From the NCBI GenBank assembly GCA_964566175.1, contig CAZMHU010000025.1:1-20509 (forward strand): a stretch of 20,509 nucleotides of DNA, given 5' to 3'. The notes under the pieces were generated by a model that was not told the origin of the DNA, did not search any database, and was given only the letters and a program-made list of their open reading frames with translations. This DNA comes from SIG589 sp964566175. GTDB lineage: Bacteria; Bacillota; Clostridia; Oscillospirales; Acutalibacteraceae. Shown here piece by piece: positions 14,863-20,509 of this stretch. Both the position numbers and the translations under genes were made by a program. Each line of letters opens with the position of its first letter. The first letter of the stretch is position 1.

Positions 14863-15945
14863 TTATTCTGATTTTGCTTTTCGTCTGCCGAAAATATCCG
14901 TTATTCCGCTCCTTTCGAGTTCATAAAGGATAATTATCAAAATCGGGCATACAAACATACCGAGTACGCCGAACAAACGCAATCCGACAAACATAGCAAG
15001 AAGCGTTATAAGCGGATGTAGTCCGACTTGGTCGCCGATTATTTTGGGCTCTATGAAATTACGCACAACAGTTATGACAAGATAAAGCAGTCCCAACCCT
15101 ATTGCGCGCCAAACATTTCCGGTTATGAGGGAAATAATTGCCCACGGTATAACGACCGCGCCCGTGCCCAAAACCGGCAAAACATCGACAAATGCAATAA
15201 CCGCGGCGGTGCTTACAGGATTATCAATACCGATAATCAGCAAACCGACACTGAGTTCTGCGAAAGTTATCATCATTATGAGAATATAACTCTTTCCTAG
15301 TTTCAGTATGCTGTTGAAAAAAATCCTTTTGATTTCGGATATTACGGTATTGGCTTTTTTCGATATGTTTTTGTGAACAAAACTCATAACAATATCATAA
15401 TCCTTGGAAAGATAGCAACTTGCCACAACCGTTACGATAACAGTAATGAGAAGTCCCGGAACGTTTTTTGCAACAGCAGTTGCAGAGGACGAAAGCAGTG
15501 TTGTCAAGAGTTCGGTCGCTTTTTTCATAAGCGTGTCGGGCAGTTCTTTTATCGCCTTTGAAACTTCCTCCGGCAGATCAGCCATTATGTCCGCAAATTC
15601 GGTGTTAAGTCCGCCGAAGGCATTGCTGAGAGCCGAGAGATATGAGGGTGCGGAAGAAACAAGACCTGATATTTTATCATATGCAAACACGCAAATAAAA
15701 CTTATCAGCGATATTGTAATCAAATAAAGTATTACAACAAAAACTACCGACAAGAGTCCCTTTTTCAACTTTGTTTTTTTCGCAACATAGGCGGCGGGCT
15801 TTTGCACGATTATCGCAAGCAAAAGTCCTATTAAAAACGGCAGAAGATATATCGTGCAAAATTTCAGCACAAAAAAGGCAATAGCGGCTATTACTATTAT
15901 AAAAGCCGTATCAATTAAAAACTTTCTTTTGTATTCAACATTCAC
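14863..15945 (-). CDS. ytvI: YtvI-like sporulation integral membrane protein (AI-2E transporter family)
   Basis: A 360-aa multi-pass membrane protein of the AI-2E/PerM family with about eight hydrophobic segments. The C-terminal block DVLPVLGTGAVVIPWAI, RNFIEPKIIGDQVGLHPL and FVGLRLFGVLGMFV matches the YtvI subfamily that tracks with spore formation. The soluble loop at about 95-155 is typical. The transported substrate is not known for this subfamily. The start is a GTG with GGGTGGG about 8 nt upstream. It has its own promoter (15981-16009) and terminator. The YtvI assignment over other AI-2E members is inferred from these motifs and the spore-forming context. Confidence 0.82.
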   Translation of the reverse strand: MNVEYKRKFLIDTAFIIVIAAIAFFVLKFCTIYLLPFLIGLLLAIIVQKPAAYVAKKTKLKKGLLSVVFVVILYLITISLISFICVFAYDKISGLVSSAPSYLSALSNAFGGLNTEFADIMADLPEEVSKAIKELPDTLMKKATELLTTLLSSSATAVAKNVPGLLITVIVTVVASCYLSKDYDIVMSFVHKNISKKANTVISEIKRIFFNSILKLGKSYILIMMITFAELSVGLLIIGIDNPVSTAAVIAFVDVLPVLGTGAVVIPWAIISLITGNVWRAIGLGLLYLVITVVRNFIEPKIIGDQVGLHPLITLLAMFVGLRLFGVLGMFVCPILIIILYELERSGITDIFGRRKAKSE

Positions 15946-15980
15946 GTGTTTTTCCCACCCTGCAAAGACTTATTTATTAT

Positions 15981-16009
15981 ATAATAACCTATTTTTTTCT
16001 CAGTATCAA
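15981..16009 (-). promoter_or_regulatory. Candidate promoter of the ytvI-like gene
   Basis: Minus-strand TTGATA (16004-16009), 17-bp spacer, TATTAT (15981-15986), about 35 bp before the GTG start. A second TATAAT-like hexamer overlaps it at wider spacing. Confidence 0.55.
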
Positions 16010-16047
16010 CAATTTATATTCAGTTTTAACAAAATTTAATATTTTGC

Positions 16048-16076
16048 TTGATTTTAGGACTTTAGTGTGCTATTAT
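16048..16076 (+). promoter_or_regulatory. Candidate promoter of the ACT-hom unit
   Basis: TTGATT (16048-16053), 17-bp spacer, TATTAT (16071-16076), giving a leader of about 40 nt before the GTG at 16121. I see no attenuator or riboswitch in this short leader. Confidence 0.6.
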
Positions 16077-16120
16077 TTTAATAATACAAATACAGTTGTT
16101 TTTCTACGGGGGACACATTT

Positions 16121-16543
16121 GTGAACAATAAATTGGCACTTGTAAGCATTTCCGCCCTGCCGGAAATATTCTCCGGTGTTCTGAAAGCCAAACAGTTATT
16201 GGCGTCGGGCGATGCGAAAAACGCATCCGAAGCGACCCAAATGTGCGGCATTTCGAGAAGTGCTTTTTACAAATATAAAGACAGTATTTTTCTTTATAAC
16301 GAGCAAAACGTTATAAATATTAAGGCGCAGTTGCTTGACGAAGCTGGAATACTCTCAGAGGTACTTGCCGTACTTTACAAGTTCAAAGCAAACATTCTGA
16401 CAGTCAATCAAGGTATTCCGTCGGACAACGTTGCGGCGCTCAATGTTTCGGTGAGAATAGACACCGAAACAGTTTCGGTTGATGATATTCTTGAGGCTTT
16501 ATCCGCACTTCACGGTGTTGTTTCGGCGGAAAGAATAATATAA
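16121..16543 (+). CDS. ACT domain-containing protein (UPF0735/PheB type)
   Basis: A 140-aa protein of the UPF0735 family. Residues about 35-60 (ASEATQMCGISRSAFYKYKDSIF) look like a helix-turn-helix, and residues about 66-140 form one ACT domain (INIKAQLLDEAGILSEVLAVLYKFKANILTVNQ), the fold that binds amino acids. This arrangement suggests a DNA-binding or enzyme-partner protein that senses an amino acid, but its role is not established. The start is a GTG with a GGGGG site about 8 nt upstream. It lies 24 bp before hom in one operon, a common arrangement in Clostridia, which implies a link to threonine/methionine/isoleucine supply. Confidence 0.9.
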   Translation: MNNKLALVSISALPEIFSGVLKAKQLLASGDAKNASEATQMCGISRSAFYKYKDSIFLYNEQNVINIKAQLLDEAGILSEVLAVLYKFKANILTVNQGIPSDNVAALNVSVRIDTETVSVDDILEALSALHGVVSAERII

Positions 16544-16567
16544 AAACAGTACCAAGGAGGAATAAAA

Positions 16568-17776
16568 GTGATAGATGTTGCAATAATCGGTCACGGCGTT
16601 GTCGGTTCGGGTGTTGCCGAGATTATTCTCAATCATAACGAACTTATCTCGCAAAAGGCAAAACGCAAAATCAATCTCAAATATGTTCTCGACATACGTG
16701 ATTTTGATAACCTGCCCTACAGTGACAAATTCACAAAAGACTTTAACGATATTTTAAATGACGACGATGTTAAAGTCGTTGTTGAAACCGCAGGCGGTGC
16801 TACTTTTGCGTATGACTATGTAAAGGCGTGCCTGCTTAAAGGAAAAAGCGTTGTTACTTCCAATAAGGAACTCGTTGCCGCCAAAGGTGCGGAACTGCTT
16901 AAAATCGCCACAGACAACAATATTAACTTTATGTTTGAGGCGAGTGTCGGCGGCGGAATACCCGTTCTGCGTCCGATAGCACAGTGCCTTGCCGCAAATG
17001 ACCTAACGGAAATCACCGGCATACTCAACGGAACGACAAACTTCATTCTCACAAAGATGATAAAAGAAAACATGCAGTTTGATGACGCACTCGCAATGGC
17101 GCAACGACTCGGTTACGCCGAACGTGACCCCTCTGCCGATATTGACGGTCACGATTCCGCAAGAAAAATTTGTATTCTTGCATCTTTGGCATTCGGAAAA
17201 CACGTTTACCCCAATCAAATCAAAACCGATGGTATTCGCGATATCCGTCTGTCGGATGTCGAACTTATGTCGAAAATGGGATATGTTGCAAAACTTGTTG
17301 GAAATGCGGCTGTTCTCCAAAACGGAAAAATCACCGCCGCCGTATCCCCCGCCGCCGTTAAAAACGATGATATCATCTCGGGAACGGACGATGTTTTCAA
17401 CATCATAAAGGTTAGAGGTGATGCAATAGGCGATGTTGCATTTTACGGCAGAGGTGCGGGAAAACTCCCCACCGCAAGCGCCGTTGTCGCCGACGTTATC
17501 GACTGTGTTAAGCACCTGCACGCCAGAAAGTATCTCTTCTGGGAAGAGGGTGACAGCGAATACGTAAAAGACCCCGACACAGTTGCTTTCGATTATCTTG
17601 TTATCGCAAATGCAAACTACAAACAAAAGGTTTCGGACACATTCGGTACGGACAGCCTTTTCGAATACGGCGATGCCGTTGCCGCTGTTTTGAAAAACAC
17701 CGCAAAATGCAGTATAAACGAAAAAATCGAAAACGCCGCACTCACCGACTGCCGCATTTTCAGAATTGTCGATTAA
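16568..17776 (+). CDS. hom: Homoserine dehydrogenase
   Basis: A 402-aa NAD(P)-dependent enzyme reducing aspartate semialdehyde to homoserine, the branch towards threonine and methionine. The Rossmann motif is GHGVVGSG (8-15). SNKELVAAKG is at 98-107, the family signature GILNGTTNFIL at 151-161, and the DIDGHDSARK segment with catalytic Lys200 at 191-200. The C-terminal 75 residues sit where an ACT domain normally lies (DYLVIANANYKQKVSDTFG) but lack the usual acidic-Pro-Gly ligand loop, and the protein is a little shorter than the usual 430 or so. The GTG has a strong AGGAGG site 7 nt upstream. lysC follows after 73 bp. Confidence 0.96.
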   Translation: MIDVAIIGHGVVGSGVAEIILNHNELISQKAKRKINLKYVLDIRDFDNLPYSDKFTKDFNDILNDDDVKVVVETAGGATFAYDYVKACLLKGKSVVTSNKELVAAKGAELLKIATDNNINFMFEASVGGGIPVLRPIAQCLAANDLTEITGILNGTTNFILTKMIKENMQFDDALAMAQRLGYAERDPSADIDGHDSARKICILASLAFGKHVYPNQIKTDGIRDIRLSDVELMSKMGYVAKLVGNAAVLQNGKITAAVSPAAVKNDDIISGTDDVFNIIKVRGDAIGDVAFYGRGAGKLPTASAVVADVIDCVKHLHARKYLFWEEGDSEYVKDPDTVAFDYLVIANANYKQKVSDTFGTDSLFEYGDAVAAVLKNTAKCSINEKIENAALTDCRIFRIVD

Positions 17777-17849
17777 CAGTATATGGATTTTTGCTGTATT
17801 ATGTAACAGACAGTTTAATTTTACAGCACCGATATAACGGAGGAATATT

Positions 17850-19061
17850 ATGGCACTAATCGTAAAGAAATTCGGCGGCTCATCGGTTGCCGATAATCAA
17901 AAGTTGCTTAACGTGGCACATATCATAGAGAAAGATTACAAGGCGGGAAACGACATTATTGTTGTCGTTTCAGCACAGGGTGACACCACCGACGAACTGC
18001 TTGAAAAAGCATATTCTATAAACCCGAACGGTCCTTCCAAACGTGAGATGGATATGCTCATATCGGCGGGAGAGCAGATGTCAATTTCACTGCTTGCGAT
18101 GACCATTGAAACACTCGGCCTTCCTGTCGTTTCCTTGCTCGGTTGGCAGGCAGGTTTCACTACCGATTCAAACTATTCAATAGCGCGTATTCGTCATATT
18201 GACCCCGAACGTCTGCGTGCCGAACTTGCAAAGAAAAACATTGTAATCGTTGCAGGTTTCCAAGGAGTTAACAAATATGACGATATTACAACTCTCGGTC
18301 GCGGCGGCAGTGACACAAGTGCCGTTGCTATCGCATCTTCGCTTAAAGCCGACCTCTGCCAGATTTACACCGATGTTGACGGTGTCTACACGGCAGACCC
18401 GAGAATTGTAAAGAACGCAAAGAAAATGAGCGAGATAACATATGACGAAATGCTTGAACTTGCCACACTCGGCGCTCAGGTTCTTAATAATCGCTCGGTT
18501 GAAATGGCAAAAAAATACGGTATTGAACTTGAAGTACGTTCAAGTCTTACACCGGATGTTGAAGGAACAAAAGTCAAGGAGGTTGTCAGTATGGAAAAAC
18601 TGCTTATAAGAGGTGTTGCTAAGGATAGCAACGTATCAAGAATATCAATTATCGGTCTTCAAGATCAGCCGGGTGTTGCTTTTAAAGTGTTTGAGCGCTT
18701 GGCACAGGCAAAGGTAAACGTCGACATCATTTTACAGTCGGTAGGTCGTGACGGCACAAAGGACATTACATTCACCGTTACCGCCGATCAATGCGCCGCC
18801 GCAATAGAAAGCATTCAAAAGATTGAAGAAACCCTTAAATACAAGAAACTCGTTCACGATGAGAGTGTATGCAAGGTTTCGATTGTCGGCACAGGTATGC
18901 AGACACATCCGGGCGTTGCATCCAAGATGTTTGAGTCTCTCTTTGATGCCGGTATAAACATTCAGACAATCTCCACCAGCGAGATAAAGATTTCCGTTCT
19001 TGTCGATACAAAGGACGGCGAGCGTGCTCTTAATGCCGTTCACGACGCATTTATAAGATAA
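17850..19061 (+). CDS. lysC: Aspartate kinase
   Basis: A 403-aa monofunctional aspartokinase catalysing aspartate + ATP to aspartyl phosphate, the entry to lysine, threonine, methionine and diaminopimelate. The amino-acid kinase domain starts with KKFGGSSV (6-13) and contains GRGGSDTSA and YTDVDGVYTADPR. Two ACT domains follow from about residue 250 (ISIIGLQDQPGVAFKVFERLAQAKVNVDII and VSIVGTGMQTHPGVASKMFESLF), the allosteric site for end products. Length matches Bacillus aspartokinase II. The ATG has an ACGGAGG site. An internal ribosome site before Met248 predicts a second product. It is 73 bp after hom with no obvious promoter between, and ends at a strong terminator. Confidence 0.97.
   Translation: MALIVKKFGGSSVADNQKLLNVAHIIEKDYKAGNDIIVVVSAQGDTTDELLEKAYSINPNGPSKREMDMLISAGEQMSISLLAMTIETLGLPVVSLLGWQAGFTTDSNYSIARIRHIDPERLRAELAKKNIVIVAGFQGVNKYDDITTLGRGGSDTSAVAIASSLKADLCQIYTDVDGVYTADPRIVKNAKKMSEITYDEMLELATLGAQVLNNRSVEMAKKYGIELEVRSSLTPDVEGTKVKEVVSMEKLLIRGVAKDSNVSRISIIGLQDQPGVAFKVFERLAQAKVNVDIILQSVGRDGTKDITFTVTADQCAAAIESIQKIEETLKYKKLVHDESVCKVSIVGTGMQTHPGVASKMFESLFDAGINIQTISTSEIKISVLVDTKDGERALNAVHDAFIR
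18576..19061 (+). CDS. Predicted internal-start beta subunit of aspartate kinase
   Basis: Inside lysC an AAGGAGGT (18576-18583) lies 8 nt before an in-frame ATG at 18591 (Met248). Translation from it would give a 156-aa polypeptide holding just the two ACT domains. Bacillus subtilis aspartokinase II is known to make a beta subunit in this way from the same reading frame. The ribosome site here matches the anti-Shine-Dalgarno better than that of the full-length start. The start is an inference from this match and the family precedent. The stated start coordinate includes the ribosome site; the coding part is 18591-19061. Confidence 0.65.
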   Translation, partial: KEVVSMEKLLIRGVAKDSNVSRISIIGLQDQPGVAFKVFERLAQAKVNVDIILQSVGRDGTKDITFTVTADQCAAAIESIQKIEETLKYKKLVHDESVCKVSIVGTGMQTHPGVASKMFESLFDAGINIQTISTSEIKISVLVDTKDGERALNAVHDAFIR

Positions 19062-19072
19062 TAACCAAAATT

Positions 19073-19105
19073 AAAGCGGACAGCATTTGCTGTCCGCTTT
19101 TTATT
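19073..19105. terminator. Terminator after lysC, probably bidirectional
   Basis: Perfect 12-bp stem AAAGCGGACAGC/GCTGTCCGCTTT (19073-19084 and 19089-19100) with a 4-nt loop, then a T-run on the plus strand. It also lies just beyond the stop codon of the convergent ASRT-like gene, with a TTTAATTTT tract on that side, so it can serve both. Confidence 0.94.
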
Positions 19106-19119
19106 ATTATCGAAACTTT

Positions 19120-19482
19120 TTACTCACCAAACGCAACGGTGCTCATAAGTGCCATTTCGTCAAGCGAAACGTCCATACGGCTGTGCTGAACGATTATCGG
19201 TGTATCACTCTCAATCAAAAGTGCATACGGCGTATCTGTCGGTATTTTTTCGCCGCTTGAATTTGAAATTTTATCAAGGCGTATGTGATTTGTACGATTG
19301 CTCTCACAAATGGCTGAAAAACCGTCCATAGGCTCTCTGTCCTCAAAAAATACTTTAATTTTGATGTTTGCCGTTTTATCGGAAACGTTTAAAACACAAA
19401 CCGCCTCGTGCGATTTGTATTCACCCTTTTCCGTATGACTCATATAACCGTCGCCGACAGCCCAAACCTTTTTACCGAACAT
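19120..19482 (-). CDS. Sensory rhodopsin transducer (ASRT) family protein
   Basis: A 120-aa protein matching the family of the Anabaena sensory rhodopsin transducer, a small all-beta tetrameric protein. Conserved blocks are WAVGDGYM (7-14), SHEAVCVLNVSD, KVFFEDREP, NHIRLD, and the C-terminal PIIVQHSRMD with ALMSTVAFGE. Homologues occur in many bacteria without rhodopsins, where the fold has been proposed to bind small molecules such as carbohydrates. No rhodopsin or other photoreceptor gene is in view. The ATG has an AGGAGG site 7 nt upstream. It lies 61 bp after a decayed membrane-protein gene on the same strand and may rely on that gene's promoter (20079-20107), since I see no convincing one in the gap. 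Confidence 0.88.
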   Translation of the reverse strand: MFGKKVWAVGDGYMSHTEKGEYKSHEAVCVLNVSDKTANIKIKVFFEDREPMDGFSAICESNRTNHIRLDKISNSSGEKIPTDTPYALLIESDTPIIVQHSRMDVSLDEMALMSTVAFGE

Positions 19483-19543
19483 ATATGTTCCTCCTAAAAT
19501 GCAATATTTTTTAAAAAATAAAACGCAAAATCATAATTATTTA

Positions 19544-20054
19544 CTAAATTCGATTTTTTCGTTTTATATTTATAAACAACACAACTGTTTCCACAATCCA
19601 AAGCAAAAAACCAAAAATCCCGATTGCAAGGCAAAGAGCAAATCATAAACCGAAAAAGGAACATCGGGTAATGAGCCGGAAACAATATATTGAGCGTCAT
19701 AAACGCCCATAGGTAATCCAAAATAGTTTGTTTTATCAGTATAAACAGTAAAAAAAGAAACCGCGATTACCGCAATTATACCGACAACATAAAAGATTTT
19801 ACGCGATTTTATGATATTTTTGAAGCGGAACAATACAGCAACACACAAAACCGCCAAAGCCGAAAAAACTATCATCTTAAGATATGTATTTAAAATCGCA
19901 TTGATAAAAATACCGTCATTTAAGAAAAGGCGTAAATACTGCGTATTCCCGATAAATACACTGTTTGCTTTTTTTGAAAACAGATATTATGACCGGCAAA
20001 ACCGTAAACAAAATCAGCGGCACAAAAAGAAAAAAATTCTTTTATCTTTTTCAT
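19544..20054 (-). pseudogene. Frameshifted multi-pass membrane protein
   Basis: Three successive minus-strand frames each encode plausible parts of one protein of about 169 residues. It begins at an ATG (20054) as MKKIKEFF, continues one frame on as LFVPLILFTVLPVIISVF, then NDGIFINAILNTYLKMIVFS, and ends in a further frame as AIGIFGFLLWIVETVVLF to a stop at 19544. The breaks lie at an A7 run (20030-20036), at TTT (19919-19921) and near 19626-19631; single-base changes of +1, +1 and -1 restore the frame. The product would have about four membrane segments. I do not recognise the family. Only the middle part (19570-19875) is an open frame. Promoter and ribosome site look intact, so decay appears recent. 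Confidence 0.75.
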
Positions 20055-20078
20055 AAAATCGCTGCCTTTCCGAGTGCT

Positions 20079-20107
20079 ATTGTAACATAAAAGCAAGGTG
20101 ACCTCAA
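20079..20107 (-). promoter_or_regulatory. Promoter of the pseudogene/ASRT unit
   Basis: Minus-strand TTGAGG (20102-20107), 17-bp spacer, TACAAT (20079-20084), about 25 bp before the pseudogene ATG. It probably also supplies the ASRT-like gene. Confidence 0.65.
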
Positions 20108-20192
20108 CAATTATTCACCGCCATAATATAACTGCATTTTTAATTATTATAGCATTATAAAATAAAAAGAGCAAGACAATCCTTGCTTTTAT
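20087..20192. repeat. Perfect 12-bp inverted repeat pair
   Basis: ATAAAAGCAAGG (20087-20098) and CCTTGCTTTTAT (20181-20192) are exact reverse complements 82 bp apart. The left copy lies in the spacer of the promoter at 20079-20107. The right copy also forms a short local hairpin (20170-20175 with 20182-20187) followed by T residues. Function unknown. Confidence 0.5.
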
Positions 20193-20218
20193 AATCCGTG
20201 CTGTAGCGCACCGAAAAC

Positions 20219-20302
20219 TTATTACCTTTTACCTATTACTTTCCAAAAATCGCGTTCTTAATTTTTGAAGTAAAAATGAAAGCAACAGGTAAAAAGTAAA
20301 AT
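20219..20302. repeat. 84-bp imperfect palindrome, MITE-like
   Basis: Arms 20219-20242 and 20279-20302 match at 19 of 24 positions as reverse complements (TACCTTTTACCTATTACTTT type against AGGTAAAAAGTAAAA type). An inner 7-bp stem CAAAAAT/ATTTTTG (20244-20250 and 20261-20267) nests inside. No reading frame is present. It could be a miniature inverted-repeat element or simply a long hairpin beyond the tRNA terminator; no clear target duplication is visible. Confidence 0.5.
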
Positions 20303-20329
20303 CCCGTCCTCTTGCGAGAACAGGATTTT
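20298..20329 (-). terminator. Terminator of tRNA-Cys
   Basis: Minus-strand RNA forms a 14-bp stem (20316-20329 with 20298-20311) closed by a GCAA tetraloop, with two G-U pairs that exist only in that orientation. TTTTACTTTTT follows. It starts directly after the tRNA CCA end. Confidence 0.88.
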
Positions 20330-20404
<75 letters not shown>

Positions 20405-20408
20405 GTCT

Positions 20409-20450
20409 AAAAAACAGGACGCTTTAAAGCATCATATCTTTAAGCGTCCT
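20409..20450 (-). terminator. Terminator-like hairpin between tRNA-Gly and tRNA-Cys
   Basis: Arms 20416-20429 and 20438-20450 pair over 13 bp with a single bulged base and an 8-nt loop. On the minus strand six T residues (20409-20414) follow, ending 4 nt before the tRNA-Cys 5' end. It occupies nearly the whole 52-bp spacer and leaves no room for a separate promoter. Confidence 0.8.
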
Positions 20451-20456
20451 TTTTGT

Positions 20457-20509
20457 TGGAGCGGATTACGAGGCTCGAACTCGCTACCTCCACCTTGGCA
20501 AGGTGGCGC
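20457..20509 (-). tRNA. tRNA-Gly (anticodon GCC), truncated by the window edge
   Basis: The 3' two-thirds is present on the minus strand: anticodon arm CCACC-TTGCCAA-GGTGG (anticodon GCC), T-arm GAGTTCGAGCCTC, acceptor strand AATCCGC, discriminator T and encoded CCA (20459-20457). The D-arm and the 5' acceptor strand lie beyond position 20509. Confidence 0.95.

Noticed and set aside
17003..17626. Long open frame (207 codons) antisense to hom
   Set aside because: It lies wholly opposite a well-recognised homoserine dehydrogenase, has no convincing ribosome site and its translation resembles no family I know; it is a codon-bias shadow.
17777..17849. Possible riboswitch or separate promoter ahead of lysC
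   Set aside because: The 73-bp gap is far too short for a lysine riboswitch. A GCTGTA/TACAGC repeat (17793-17798 and 17822-17827) is present but short, and no promoter with good spacing could be found.
19494..19721. 75-codon minus-strand frame beside the ASRT-like gene
   Set aside because: Its frame mostly reads across the pseudogene out of register; the four-segment membrane protein rebuilt from other frames is a better explanation.

Overview
The window reads as chromosomal core DNA of a spore-forming, low-to-mid GC Firmicute of class Clostridia, probably an Oscillospiraceae/Ruminococcaceae-like gut anaerobe. This is inferred from the spoIIGA-sigE sporulation pair, a YtvI-type sporulation membrane protein, AGGAGG-type ribosome binding sites, clear TTGACA/TATAAT promoters and the cdaA-cdaR and recD2-comF gene orders. 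Nineteen intact protein genes, one decayed gene, three tRNAs, ten candidate promoters and eight hairpin/terminator structures can be supported. I see no phage, insertion sequence, CRISPR array, toxin-antitoxin or defence genes. No gene-free stretch exceeds 300 bases; the longest (20055-20329) holds a promoter, inverted repeats and a terminator.

Layout. 1-2694 (minus): tRNA-Ser with its own promoter, then galK downstream of ackA in one two-gene unit. 2817-3998 (plus): tmcAL, divergent from ackA and converging on sigE. 3995-5552 (minus): spoIIGA-sigE, behind a promoter with the long spacer known for Spo0A-driven spoIIG. 5685-6548: a lone AraC-type regulator. 6665-10985 (minus): a small membrane protein, recD2 and comF as one operon, followed by a divergent mreB-like gene with its own promoter. 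11091-13243 (minus): cdaA-cdaR for c-di-AMP synthesis. 13340-14728 (minus): a DUF3343 Se/S-carrier-like gene and a cysteine desulfurase-like gene. 14863-15945 (minus): a ytvI-like transporter. 16121-19061 (plus): ACT regulator, homoserine dehydrogenase and aspartate kinase. 19120-20054 (minus): a homologue of the Anabaena sensory rhodopsin transducer and a membrane-protein pseudogene broken by three frameshifts. 20219-20509: a palindromic repeat, then tRNA-Cys and a partial tRNA-Gly.

How the genes work together. The clearest modules are pro-sigma-E with its processing protease, diadenylate cyclase with its CdaR regulator, aspartate-family amino acid entry (aspartokinase and homoserine dehydrogenase with an ACT protein), and acetate use (AckA and TmcAL both act on acetate from back-to-back promoters). 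Seven of the nineteen intact genes start with GTG or TTG.

I did not find a convincing undescribed multi-gene system. The most informative signals are the spoIIG promoter architecture, an internal ribosome binding site in lysC that predicts a separate beta subunit, the ASRT-family protein beside a freshly decayed membrane gene, and an MreB homologue lacking the expected catalytic glutamate.
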